Translations under genes and position numbers: made by a program
Source of the DNA: Streptomyces sp. SA15
Lineage (GTDB): Bacteria; Actinomycetota; Actinomycetes; Streptomycetales; Streptomycetaceae
DNA: 64,000 nt
Assembly (NCBI RefSeq): GCF_002291145.1
Contig: NZ_NTGE01000197.1
Location: forward strand, 62,001-126,000
Direction: 5' to 3'
In this document: piece by piece, positions 18,098 to 26,146 of the stretch
Position numbering within the stretch: position 1 is the stretch's first letter
Layout of the letters: the number at the start of each line of letters is the position of its first letter
The notes under the pieces: model-generated
What the model saw: the letters and a program-made list of their open reading frames with translations, nothing else
Databases searched by the model: none
What the model was told of the DNA's origin: nothing

Positions 18098-18499
18098 TTA
18101 AGTCGCCGTGTGCTGGAACCCCTCGGCGCACACGTGCGGCATCACGCTGCTGGCCACGCGGTAGCGGCCGTTGGGCACGTGCGCGGACCTGGTGATATGC
18201 ACCGCGAGCGGGCCCGCCCACTCGTAGCCGTGGCGTTCGGCATGCCGTACCAGACTGTCGGTGAGCGCCTGGCCGACGCGGCTGCCGCGGCGCGAGAGTT
18301 CGTCGTGCACGAAGTCGGCGAGTTCGACGTCGTAGGCGTTGGGCACCACGATCCGGGTCTCGCTGCAGACGACCGCGTTGCTGTCGCACTCGCGGCGCAG
18401 CGCGTCGAGGAGTTCGACGGGTTCCTTGTCGAAGACCCTCGCCCACAGCGCCTCCCACCGGTTCTCCAAGGCCTGTTCCACCGCGCTGATCGCACTCAT
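18098..18499 (-). CDS. Stand-alone DUF3662 (FhaA N-terminal) domain protein
   Basis: A 133-residue protein that covers the whole of the DUF3662 domain (ENRWEALWARVFDKEPVELLDALRRECD ... VPNAYDVELAD ... HGYEWAGPLAVHI). In most actinobacteria this domain is the N-terminal half of FhaA, followed by an FHA domain that binds phospho-Ser/Thr proteins in cell-wall control. Here the FHA half is absent and the protein stops after the domain. The ATG at 18499 is used; a GTG 12 bases upstream sits directly against GGGAGGA, too close to be the better start. Confidence 0.82.
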   Translation of the reverse strand: MSAISAVEQALENRWEALWARVFDKEPVELLDALRRECDSNAVVCSETRIVVPNAYDVELADFVHDELSRRGSRVGQALTDSLVRHAERHGYEWAGPLAVHITRSAHVPNGRYRVASSVMPHVCAEGFQHTAT

Positions 18500-18659
18500 G
18501 CGTGTCGTCACTCCTCCCTGAAGTCGTCGGGGGCGGGTTCCCGTCCGGAGTGCCCGTATCCGTCCCTTCTGCCGGTCACCGAATGCTTTCGCGCAGACCC
18601 TGGTCACCACAGTGTGTGAGCTATGTTGAGTCTCTGTGGGAGACAAAGGAGGCGCACCG

Positions 18660-19583
18660 GTGCCATCGCCGCAGCACGCACGCGCCCAGGCATCCGCGAT
18701 CACCTCGGGAAAGACCGCACCGGAGGCGGAGGCCTCCCCGACTTCCCAGCTCAGGGCGCTCTTCGACCGGCCCCGGCTGTCCCCGGGGCAGCGGCGCATC
18801 GCCCAGTACCTGATCGAGCACATCACCGAGGCGGCCTTCCTTTCGATCACCGATCTCGCCGAGCGCGTCGGCGTGAGCCAGCCCTCGGTGACACGCTTCG
18901 CCGCGGCGGTCGGCTTCAGCGGTTACCCCGCGCTACGGGAGAAGCTCCAGTCGATCGCGCTCGGCACCCTCGCCGGCGGGCCCGCGGCGGCGGAGGACAA
19001 CGGGAGCAACGAGCTCCAGGCGGCGGTCGACGCCGAGATCGAGAACCTGGAGAACCTGCGGCGCGACTTCGCCGACCCCGACCAGGTGATCGACATCGGC
19101 CGCAAGCTGTCCCGGTCGACCCCGCTGACGGTCCTGGGTCTGCGCATCTCGGCGTCGCTGGCCGAGTACTTCGCCTACGCCGCCCGCCGAGTCCACCCGG
19201 ACGTACGGCTCGTGACGCGGGGCGGCAGCGTCGCCTACGACGCGCTGCTGCAGTCGCACGCGGCCGGCGGCACCTGGGTGCTGGCGTTCTCGATGCCCCG
19301 GCACGCCCAGGAGACCCTCACCGCCGTCCGGGTCGCGCGCCACGCCGGACTGAAGGTCGCGCTGATCACCGATCTGGCGCTCGGACCGGTGGCCGACGAG
19401 GCGGACGTCGTCTTCGCCACCGGCACCGGCTCCCGCCTGGTGTTCGACTCCTACGCCGCGCCCGGCGTGATGGCCGCCGCGCTGCTGCAGGCCATGACCG
19501 ACGCCGACCCCGAGCGCACTCAGGCGCGGCTGGAGGAGTACGAGCAGGTCTCCGACCAGCACCAGTTCTTTCTCCGGGACTGA
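18660..19583 (+). CDS. MurR/RpiR-family transcriptional regulator with SIS domain
   Basis: A 307-residue regulator: N-terminal RpiR helix-turn-helix (PGQRRIAQYLIEH ... SITDLAERVGVSQPSVTRFAAAVGFSGYPAL, residues ~45-105) and a C-terminal SIS phosphosugar-binding domain (TVLGLRISASLAEYF, LAFSMPRHAQETLTAV, VALITDLALGP). These proteins sense sugar phosphates. The start is set at GTG 18660, seven bases after AAAGGAGG; an in-frame GTG at 18636 lacks such a site. No neighbouring catabolic operon is obvious, so the target is unknown. Confidence 0.92.
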   Translation: MPSPQHARAQASAITSGKTAPEAEASPTSQLRALFDRPRLSPGQRRIAQYLIEHITEAAFLSITDLAERVGVSQPSVTRFAAAVGFSGYPALREKLQSIALGTLAGGPAAAEDNGSNELQAAVDAEIENLENLRRDFADPDQVIDIGRKLSRSTPLTVLGLRISASLAEYFAYAARRVHPDVRLVTRGGSVAYDALLQSHAAGGTWVLAFSMPRHAQETLTAVRVARHAGLKVALITDLALGPVADEADVVFATGTGSRLVFDSYAAPGVMAAALLQAMTDADPERTQARLEEYEQVSDQHQFFLRD

Positions 19584-19616
19584 TTCTCTCCGGGTTCTCT
19601 CCGGGTTCTCTCCGGG
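19584..19616 (+). repeat. Three perfect tandem copies of an 11-bp unit after the RpiR gene
   Basis: The unit TTCTCTCCGGG occurs at 19584-19594, 19595-19605 and 19606-19616, starting one base after the stop codon. A degraded copy (TTTCTCCGGG) is inside the last codons of the gene. Likely arisen by slippage; its function is unknown. Confidence 0.9.
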
Positions 19617-19902
19617 ACCAAAAGACACTCCACCCGTATCCGGGCATAGCGGAATCATCTATCCCAAATCGCGCATGAATGTTTTCATACTCCTTGAAAA
19701 GCGGACGGCATATATAAATACTGCTCACGGATCACACCCCGGGCCGCACCGGGACACGTTCCACACCCACGGACATCCCGAGCCGCCGTCTCCTACCCGC
19801 GTCGGCGCCGAGGATGTTCGGTCGTGGCGGCCCCGGCCATCCCCTGGACCGGGGCCGCCCACCCCGTCGGACCACCCTCACGACGCCGCACACCCGGAAG
19901 CG
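19617..19902. other. Gene-free spacer with an AT-rich island and possible promoter
   Basis: No credible gene is seen. Bases about 19665-19725 are far more AT-rich than the surroundings, including TTGAAA (19694-19699) and TATAAATA (19713-19720), a candidate promoter with a short spacer reading toward the gene at 19909. An in-frame ATG at 19675 would extend that gene, but the added sequence is low-complexity Pro/His-rich and not convincing. Confidence 0.4.
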
Positions 19903-19908
19903 ATGACC

Positions 19909-20295
19909 ATGCCCCTGACGACCACACGGACGACCACGCGCATCAGCCCGGACTGGCCGTGCCAGGTCAAGTCCCCCGGCAGCTACGACTGGGAACGCTC
20001 GGCGGCCAAGTGGCTGCGCGAGCTGGTGCCGGCGCGCTATGCCAGCTACCCGGCCCTGATCCGCCACCCTGTGCTGCTCGCCCGGCACGCGCAGATCCAG
20101 GTCCAGCACGAGATCCGGGTCGCCCGTACCGCCCTGCAGACGGCCCGGGCCGATCTGCCCGGGCTCGGTCTGCCGGAGTCGGTCATCGAGCACACGATCA
20201 AGCTGTACGCGGCGGAGGTCATGCAGCTGCAGCACATCGCCCGCAGCGTCCGGGCGGTCACACAGGCCCTGGTGGAGCACGCGCACGGACGCTGA
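19909..20295 (+). CDS. Small conserved helical protein of unknown function
   Basis: A 128-residue soluble protein I do not recognise. After a Thr-rich start it is predicted to be mostly alpha-helical, with long amphipathic segments (AKWLRELVPARYASYPALIRH, ARHAQIQVQHEIRVARTAL, IKLYAAEVMQLQHIARSV). ATG 19909 lies eight bases after GGAAG; ATG 19903 is two bases from it and less likely. No signal peptide. Confidence 0.65.
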   Translation: MPLTTTRTTTRISPDWPCQVKSPGSYDWERSAAKWLRELVPARYASYPALIRHPVLLARHAQIQVQHEIRVARTALQTARADLPGLGLPESVIEHTIKLYAAEVMQLQHIARSVRAVTQALVEHAHGR

Positions 20296-20345
20296 TCGGC
20301 CCGTACGCCCCAGGAGGGGCATGACCCGCGTCTCGCGTGGCACAC

Positions 20346-20921
20346 ATGGTGAGCATGAGCACCACCGATGTGCGGCGGGGCGAGCCGATCACCACGGTTC
20401 TCACCTGGCAGGTGCGTCCCGGCCGGGAGCAGGAGTTCGAGGAGTGGACGCGCGGAATCACCCGCTGCGCCAGAGAGTTCCCGGGCAACGAGGGCGTCTC
20501 CTGGCTGCGTCCCGAGGACGGTCACCGCTTCCACGCGGTGCTGCGCTGGTCCGACCCGCACCGGCTCACCGCCTGGCTGGAGTCGGACGAGCGGGCCTCG
20601 TGGCACGAGCGGATCGAGAACGTCGCGACGGAGATCGGCAGTGAGCGGCAGTCGACGACGGGGATGGAGACCTGGTTCAGCCTGCCCGGCACCACCGTGC
20701 AGGCCCCTCCCCGCTGGAAGATGGTGCTCACCACGTTCCTCGGCGCCTATCCGTTCACCTTCCTGATCCAGTGGCTGGTGACGCCCCAGACGACCACGTG
20801 GCCCCTGCCGCTGCGCGCGGCCGTGTTCCCGATCGTGCTGCTGCCGGTGCTGACGTACCTGGTCATGCCGTTGCTGAGCCGGCTGCTGCGGCTGTGGCTG
20901 TTCCCGCCGCCGCATCGCTGA
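20346..20921 (+). CDS. Antibiotic biosynthesis monooxygenase (ABM) domain protein with C-terminal membrane helices
   Basis: About 191 residues. The N-terminal ~95 residues form an ABM/dimeric alpha-beta barrel (ITTVLTWQVRPGREQEFEEW, FPGNEGVSWLR, HAVLRWSDPHRLTAWLESDER). The C-terminal part has two hydrophobic helices (LTTFLGAYPFTFLIQWLV and FPIVLLPVLTYLVMPLL), so the barrel is tethered at the membrane. This architecture is common and its substrate is unknown. Starts at ATG 20346 or 20355 are both possible; neither has a clear ribosome-binding site. An out-of-frame ATG at 20321 has an excellent AGGAGGGG in front, which may be a mis-sited or leader start. Confidence 0.8.
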   Translation: MVSMSTTDVRRGEPITTVLTWQVRPGREQEFEEWTRGITRCAREFPGNEGVSWLRPEDGHRFHAVLRWSDPHRLTAWLESDERASWHERIENVATEIGSERQSTTGMETWFSLPGTTVQAPPRWKMVLTTFLGAYPFTFLIQWLVTPQTTTWPLPLRAAVFPIVLLPVLTYLVMPLLSRLLRLWLFPPPHR

Positions 20922-21013
20922 GCCGGCCCCGGCGGGCCGGGCAACCGCGGAGGCCGCCAGCCGGCCGCGTCGATGAGCGCGGTGGGAACAAGCCCGCGAA
21001 CGAACGGCGCCCA

Positions 21014-23470
21014 ATGTGCGATGCTCAACGCGTGACGAGCGAGCCCGCCGGCCCCGCCGAATCCGGCCCCGTGCCCGACATGGCGGCGCTGGCCAAGGTC
21101 GTTGCCCGGCAGCGCGCCGAGATGGACCGGATGCGGGACCAGGCGGCGATGTCGGCGGTCGTGGAACGGGCCAAGGGCGCGCTGATGGCGCTGACCGGAT
21201 GCTCGCCGGACGCCGCGGGCGAGGAGCTGCTGCAGCGGGCCAAAGCCGGCAACCGCACGGTGCTGGAGGAGTGCTGGATCACGCTCGGGGGTCTGGTACC
21301 CCCGCTGCACCACACCTCGCGCCCCTCGCACGAGGAGCCCGATCCCGTCCCCGCCGGCACCGGCGACCCCCCGTCGGACCACCACCCGATGTCCGGTCTC
21401 CCGGCCGCAGGGGACACGTCCGAAGCTGACGACGCCGCGGGCTCGGCCCACGCCTCCGCCACGCTCGGCCGCCTCGGCGAGGCCCTGGTCCGCGTCGGCA
21501 CTCCCCAGGATCTCGCCCGCTGCCTGCTGGAGCATCTGGCGCCGGAGGTGGCGGCCGACGCGGTCATGCTCTTCCGGTGCCTGCCGGCCGGAGGACTCGA
21601 ACTGGTCGGGCACGCCGGCATCGACGACACCCTGGCCGTCCAGTGGCGCCAAGTGCCTCCACTGAGCGGGATCGCCGCCCTGGAGGCGCTCCGGGCGCGG
21701 GAGCCGCGCTGGCTGGAGGATCTCGCGGCGGACCGGGAGCGGTACCTGCTCATCGGGGATCCACCCGAGCGCTGGCGGTCCCGCGCCTGGCTGCCCGTGC
21801 CGGCCGCCGGGGACACGGCCGATGTCTGCATCGGTGTCCTGCGGGCCCACGGCGGGCCGTTCACGCCGGCGGCCCGGCACCTCCTGCGGGCCGTCGCCCG
21901 GCTGTGCGCGGGCCGGCTGCGGGCCTTCGGCACCGGGCAGGAGCACGCCGCCGGTGCCGTGCAGGCGGTGTTCGACGCGCTGCCGGGCGCGGCGGTGCTG
22001 CTGACGCCGCTGCACGCTCCCACAGGAGAGGTCGAGGACTACCGCGTGGACGCCGCGACGGCTCAGGCGGTCGACGGCGTCGGCCGCACCGGCCGTGAAC
22101 TGGTCGGCCGCAGGATCCTGGAGTGCTTCCCGGAGATGGCGGGCGAGGAGCTGTGGCAGGGGTGCCTGCACACGCTGGCCACCGGGGAGCCGTACGAAGG
22201 CCGGTCGTTCGTCCACCAGGAGGTCGTGGCCGGTACCGCGGAGCCCCCGACATACGCGGTGCGGGCGTCCCGGCTCGGCGGCGGGCTGATCGTCACCTGG
22301 ATCCGGGAGGACTCCTCGGGCAGGCAGGAGCAGCGGCTGGCGGACGTGCAACGGCTGGGTAACCTTGGCTGGGCGAGCTGGAATCCGGTCACGGACGAGG
22401 TCGGCTGGTCGCCCCAGGTCTTCGCCATCCTCGACCGGGACCCCGCACACGGCCCGGTCCGCCTCGCCGACCTCCCGGGCCTCGCGCTGCCCGAGGACGT
22501 GCCGCCACTGGCCCGCGCCGTGCGCGAACTTCTGCGCGCGGGGCGCCCGTTCGACGTCCCGTTCCGGATCAGGGCGGCGGACGGTATCCGGCATCTGCGG
22601 CTCGTCGCCGAGGCCGAGCGGGACACCGACGGCACGCCCGTCGAGGTGCACGGCTTCGTACAGGACCTCACCGCACAGCGCAGCGCGGAACTCGCCCTCG
22701 TCGAGAGCGAGCAGGCGGTCCTGACCCAGCACGGCGTGCTGCACGCCGAGCGGACGCTCGCCGCCCGGCTCCAGCACGCACTGCTGCCGCTGCCCACCCG
22801 GCCCGTGCGCCTGGCGGGACTGCGCGTGGAGGTCGCCTATCTGCCCGCCCAGTCGGGGATCCACGTCGGCGGCGACTGGTTCAGCGCCATCGAACTGCCC
22901 GAGGGCGACGCCCTGTTCGTCGTCGGCGACGTCGCCGGTCACGGCATCGACGCCGTCGCCACGATGGCGCAGCTCCGCTTCACCGCCAAGGGCATGGTCA
23001 TCACGGGCTCGTCGCTGACCGGCGCGCTCGCCCGACTCAACACGCTTCTGCTGCACTCCCGGGACTCCCACGGCACGGCGACGATGGTCCTGACCCGCTA
23101 CCACCCCGACCAGCGCCGTCTGGTCTGGGCGCAGGCGGGTCATCCGCCGCCGTTGCTGCTGCGTGACGGCGAGGTGCGCTATCTCGGCCGGCCGGGCGGG
23201 ATGCTGCTCGGGGCGAGCTCCGCGCCGTTCTTCGAGGAGGCGGAGGTCCGCCTCGAACCGGGAGACCGGCTCCTGCTGTACACGGACGGCCTGGTCGAAC
23301 GGCCCGAGGAGGGCATCGACCGGGGCCTGGAGCGCCTGGCCGCGGCCGTCGTGGCCCACCCCGTGGACCATCCTGGATCCTTGAGGCTGTTGCTCGCCTC
23401 GGTGCTGGAGGGCGAGCGGCGGGACGACGTCTGCGTCGTCGACATCCGGGTGCCGGCCGAGCCGGAGTGA
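21014..23470 (+). CDS. Multidomain ANTAR-GAF-PAS-SpoIIE (PP2C-type) protein phosphatase
   Basis: An 818-residue cytoplasmic signalling protein. Order: an ANTAR-like helical segment (MSAVVERAKGALMALTGCSPDAAGEELLQRAKAGNR, residues ~30-90), a GAF domain (~150-300), PAS-like regions (~310-420 and ~445-560, the second with NLGWASWNPVTDEVGWSPQVF), and a C-terminal PP2C/SpoIIE phosphatase (~590-818) with the metal-binding HVGGDWF, VVGDVAGHGIDA and DDVCVVDIRV motifs. Such proteins dephosphorylate anti-anti-sigma factors in streptomycetes. Two starts are possible: ATG 21014 and GTG 21032; neither has a good ribosome-binding site, so leaderless translation is possible. No anti-sigma partner lies nearby. 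Confidence 0.92.
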   Translation: MCDAQRVTSEPAGPAESGPVPDMAALAKVVARQRAEMDRMRDQAAMSAVVERAKGALMALTGCSPDAAGEELLQRAKAGNRTVLEECWITLGGLVPPLHHTSRPSHEEPDPVPAGTGDPPSDHHPMSGLPAAGDTSEADDAAGSAHASATLGRLGEALVRVGTPQDLARCLLEHLAPEVAADAVMLFRCLPAGGLELVGHAGIDDTLAVQWRQVPPLSGIAALEALRAREPRWLEDLAADRERYLLIGDPPERWRSRAWLPVPAAGDTADVCIGVLRAHGGPFTPAARHLLRAVARLCAGRLRAFGTGQEHAAGAVQAVFDALPGAAVLLTPLHAPTGEVEDYRVDAATAQAVDGVGRTGRELVGRRILECFPEMAGEELWQGCLHTLATGEPYEGRSFVHQEVVAGTAEPPTYAVRASRLGGGLIVTWIREDSSGRQEQRLADVQRLGNLGWASWNPVTDEVGWSPQVFAILDRDPAHGPVRLADLPGLALPEDVPPLARAVRELLRAGRPFDVPFRIRAADGIRHLRLVAEAERDTDGTPVEVHGFVQDLTAQRSAELALVESEQAVLTQHGVLHAERTLAARLQHALLPLPTRPVRLAGLRVEVAYLPAQSGIHVGGDWFSAIELPEGDALFVVGDVAGHGIDAVATMAQLRFTAKGMVITGSSLTGALARLNTLLLHSRDSHGTATMVLTRYHPDQRRLVWAQAGHPPPLLLRDGEVRYLGRPGGMLLGASSAPFFEEAEVRLEPGDRLLLYTDGLVERPEEGIDRGLERLAAAVVAHPVDHPGSLRLLLASVLEGERRDDVCVVDIRVPAEPE

Positions 23471-23479
23471 AGGCGGCGT

Positions 23480-23581
23480 TCAGTCGTCCCCGCGGTGTCT
23501 CCAGTACCAGATCAGGCCGACAACCAGGGCCAGCAGGTATACGGCGGGCAGCACCAGGCCCGGAATGCGGGAGCCGCTCAT
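23480..23581 (-). CDS. Very small single-pass membrane protein (33 residues)
   Basis: On the minus strand an ATG at 23581 opens a 33-codon frame ending at 23480. The product begins MSGSRIPG, has one hydrophobic helix (LVLPAVYLLALVVGLIWYW) and a charged tail RHRGDD, the shape of a small membrane protein with the C-terminus inside. GAAGG lies eight bases before the ATG. Short positively charged flanks and clean helix make it more than a chance frame. Function unknown; similar tiny membrane proteins are widespread in streptomycetes. Confidence 0.7.
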   Translation of the reverse strand: MSGSRIPGLVLPAVYLLALVVGLIWYWRHRGDD

Positions 23582-23708
23582 CGGCGTGGCCTTCGGTTCG
23601 GGACGGGCGGGTCACCTCGATCGGAGGCCCATGGTGACGGCGGGCGGTCCCTCGTCACCGGCACTTTCCCGAGGCGTTGCCCCATGTTCGAGCCGCCGGG
23701 GCGAAAGG

Positions 23709-24206
23709 TCAGTCCACCGGGTGACCGGGCGCGATGGTGCGGGCGTCGTCGAGCCGCAGCAGCGGTCCGCCGTCCGCCCCCTCCCGCTCGCCCCACGCCA
23801 CCGGGTCGAGGACGTAACCCACGTGATCGCCCGCGTCGGCGCGCAGTGCGACGCTGCCGACGAACCAGGCCTCCGCGTCCTCGAGTACGACCGCCCCGCC
23901 GTACTCCTCCCGCCGGCGGACGTGCGCGAACTTGTCCGTCCGGTCGCCCGTGCTGCCGCCGAACACCTCGGCCAGCGCGCGCTGTTCACGGGTCAGCAGA
24001 TGCACGGCGAGGTGTCGCGCGGACCGTGCCACGCGGTAGGTGTGGTTCACCTTGGACAGCCACACCACGAACCGCAGCGGGTGGATGGAGCACTGGGAGG
24101 CGAACCCGACCAGACAGCCCGCCCACTCACCGTGCGCGGCGGCCGTCACCACGCACATGTCCGGGTTCAGCCGGCCGATGAACGCGTCCATGTCCGCCAT
24201 GCTCAC
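23709..24206 (-). CDS. Flavin reductase-like / FMN-binding domain protein
   Basis: A 165-residue protein with the split-barrel fold of NAD(P)H:flavin reductases: MCVVTAAAHGEWAGCLVGFASQCSIHP at the FMN site, VVWLSKVNHTY, and LAVHLLTREQRALAEVFGG. It lacks a partner monooxygenase in the neighbourhood. The GTG at 24206 is preceded by GGGAG with a four-base spacer; ATG 24200 is an alternative. The role may be general flavin reduction or F420/FMN-dependent chemistry. Confidence 0.85.
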   Translation of the reverse strand: MSMADMDAFIGRLNPDMCVVTAAAHGEWAGCLVGFASQCSIHPLRFVVWLSKVNHTYRVARSARHLAVHLLTREQRALAEVFGGSTGDRTDKFAHVRRREEYGGAVVLEDAEAWFVGSVALRADAGDHVGYVLDPVAWGEREGADGGPLLRLDDARTIAPGHPVD

Positions 24207-24331
24207 GCCGCTCCCGTTCGGTGCGTCTGCCGCGGTCGGTGTCCGGCTTCAGCTCATCACGGCGCGGGCGGCCGTGCCATCCCGTGTGCGGCGGCATGGC
24301 GTACCCGGGGGCGGGTGCTCCCTCTGTCGTC

Positions 24332-24997
24332 TCATTCCGCGCCGGTGCGGGACTCCAGTTCGAGCCGGGTGTCGTTGCCGTAGACGCCGGTCTCGTCGCC
24401 CCGGATGCCGTACCAGAGCTGGAAGCGAGCCACCGCCTCGGTCAGGACGGTGTCGTAGCTGCCGCTGGTGGAGCCGTCGTCGTAGACGTTCGGGATGCGC
24501 CGCAGGCGCTGCTGGAGGTCGCTCACCTCGGGGCCGCTGTCTCCCTCGCGGAGGGTGCCGGGGCCGTCGGGGTCGGTGGCGCCCGAGGGTAGTGAGGCGG
24601 AGGCGGTCGGGGTGGGCTCGGCGGACGGGGTCGGGCCGGAGGCCTGCGCGGAGGTGCCGTCGCTCCGGTCGGTCAGCAGGAAGGCGCAGCCGAAGCCGAC
24701 CAGGGCCGCCGTGGCCACGGCGGCGGCGACGGCGAAGCGGCGCAGGCCGGGCACCCGGCCGCGTGGGGCGCCGCTCGGAACCTCAGGCGCGTGGTCGGCG
24801 ACGGGCGGCAGCTCCTGCGTCCTGTCCTCGGCTCCGGACGGTGGTCCGGGCAGTGCCACGGAGTCGTATCGGCCGGTGCTCTCCTGGAACTCCCGGATGA
24901 GTTCCGCGAGGGCGTCGGTGCGGCGCGGGCGCAGCACCCGGACGGGTTCGAGTGGCGGGCCGTCGTGCGACCGCTCGCGGTCGGGCGGCATCGGCAT
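24332..24997 (-). CDS. Membrane-anchored peptidoglycan-binding (PGRP-like domain) protein
   Basis: A 221-residue type II membrane protein: cytoplasmic N-terminus (~1-95), one helix (FAVAAAVATAALVGFGCAFLL), a Ser/Pro/Thr linker and a C-terminal peptidoglycan-binding domain type 1 (LREGDSGPEVSDLQQRLRRI, VARFQLWYGIRGDE). It would sit at the cell wall. ATG 24997 is used because AAGGAG lies six bases before it; a GTG at 25063 would add 22 unsupported residues. Confidence 0.85.
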   Translation of the reverse strand: MPMPPDRERSHDGPPLEPVRVLRPRRTDALAELIREFQESTGRYDSVALPGPPSGAEDRTQELPPVADHAPEVPSGAPRGRVPGLRRFAVAAAVATAALVGFGCAFLLTDRSDGTSAQASGPTPSAEPTPTASASLPSGATDPDGPGTLREGDSGPEVSDLQQRLRRIPNVYDDGSTSGSYDTVLTEAVARFQLWYGIRGDETGVYGNDTRLELESRTGAE

Positions 24998-25164
24998 GCT
25001 GCTCTCCTTCCGCCCCCTCGGCAGGGGCCTTGGCGTCCCCGAGGAGTCATACGTGTCTGCCACGCTGAGGGTTCAGTGCGCGAGGAACCGGTAGGTACTG
25101 CCTGCCTGAGGTCCGGCGCCCGGTCGCGGCCCTGCCGGAGCGTTGACGGGAGTCCTCGGCGGAG

Positions 25165-25201
25165 AGCACTCAGTTCCCCATTCAGTGAGCACTGAGTGCC
25201 A
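25165..25201. promoter_or_regulatory. Probable TetR operator upstream of the TetR gene
   Basis: Two nested inverted repeats: AGCACTCAGT (25165-25174) with ACTGAGTGCC (25191-25200), and TCAGTG-AG-CACTGA (25182-25195). The 12 bases CACTGAGTGCCA (25190-25201) recur at 26037-26048 upstream of the next gene, so both promoters probably bind the same protein, most simply the TetR encoded at 25233. Confidence 0.65.
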
Positions 25202-25232
25202 CAGGCGACGGCCAAGTGCTACGTTCCGGTCC

Positions 25233-25979
25233 ATGAGCTCCAGCAGCGCGGCGCCCCGTCGCGGCGAGAAGACGGAGGCGGCGGCCGCGAAGCCGCCCAT
25301 GCGGGACGCGCTCGTGGCGGCGGCCTTCCAGCTGTTCCTGGAGCGGGGCTACGAGCAGACCACCGTCGACGACATCGTGGCGCTCGCCGGAGTCGGGCGG
25401 CGGTCGTTCTTCCGCTACTTCCCTTCCAAGGAGGACGTGGTCTTCCCCGACCACGAACGGTGCCTGGCCGACATGACGGCCCTCCTGGCCGCCGGCGACG
25501 ACACGGACGAACCCGTCGGCCGGGTCTGCGACGCGGCCCGGCTGGTGCTGCGGATGTACGCCGAGAACCCGACGTTCTCCGTGCAGCGCTACCGGCTCAC
25601 CAAGAAGGTGCCCGGCCTGCGCGCGTACGAGCTGTCGGTGGTGTGGCGTTACGAGCGCGCCCTCGCCGAGTACCTGCGGGGCCGGTTCGCCGGTCGGCGC
25701 GACGGGACGCTGCAGGCCGATGTGATCGCCGCCGCCGTGGTCGCGGCGCACAACAACGCGCTGCGTTCCTGGCTGCGTTCGAACGGGCAGGGCGACGCGA
25801 GCGCCACGGTGGACCACGCGCTGGGGTATGTGCAGTCCGCGTTCGGCGCGTCTTCCGGCGGCGAACGGCGAAGCGAGGACGCCGAGTCCACCGAGGACGT
25901 CGTGGTCGTCGTCTCCCGGCGTGGCGCACCGCTGTGGCGGGTGGTCCAGGAGATCGAGTCCACGCTCGGACGGGAATGA
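25233..25979 (+). CDS. TetR-family transcriptional regulator
   Basis: A 248-residue regulator. The N-terminal helix-turn-helix is textbook TetR (MRDALVAAAFQLFLERGYEQTTVDDIVALAGVGRRSFFRYFPSKEDVVF), followed by a helical ligand domain. The C-terminal tail after residue ~205 is long and acidic, then ends VVVVSRRGAPLWRVVQEIE. ATG 25233 is taken as the start, putting it 32 bases after the proposed operator. The ligand is not evident; the recurring 12-base site links it with the Zn-ribbon/OB-fold gene at 26147. Confidence 0.92.
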   Translation: MSSSSAAPRRGEKTEAAAAKPPMRDALVAAAFQLFLERGYEQTTVDDIVALAGVGRRSFFRYFPSKEDVVFPDHERCLADMTALLAAGDDTDEPVGRVCDAARLVLRMYAENPTFSVQRYRLTKKVPGLRAYELSVVWRYERALAEYLRGRFAGRRDGTLQADVIAAAVVAAHNNALRSWLRSNGQGDASATVDHALGYVQSAFGASSGGERRSEDAESTEDVVVVVSRRGAPLWRVVQEIESTLGRE

Positions 25980-26025
25980 CCGAGGCGCGCCCGGATATCA
26001 AGGGTTATCAAGGGTACGGAGTGCC

Positions 26026-26054
26026 TTTACGAGTGACACTGAGTGCCATACCCT
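26026..26054 (+). promoter_or_regulatory. Promoter with TetR-type operator for the OB-fold gene
   Basis: TTTACG (26026-26031) and TACCCT (26049-26054) are 17 bases apart, reading toward 26147. The 12-base CACTGAGTGCCA (26037-26048) fills the spacer and is identical to part of the repeat at 25190-25201, so the TetR protein would block this promoter. Confidence 0.6.
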
Positions 26055-26146
26055 GAGGGCGTGCACGGTGGCACGGCGACCGCGCACGTGCGTGCACGGT
26101 GATCCGCGCACGTGGGATTCCGGCCGAGTGCAGGGAGTTGACGAGC

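Noticed and set aside
20321..20644. ATG with an excellent AGGAGGGG at 20321 in a different frame from the ABM gene
   Set aside because: The resulting protein is Arg/Gly-rich and has no folded pattern. The frame of the ABM domain is supported by homology. It may still be a leader or a regulatory start.
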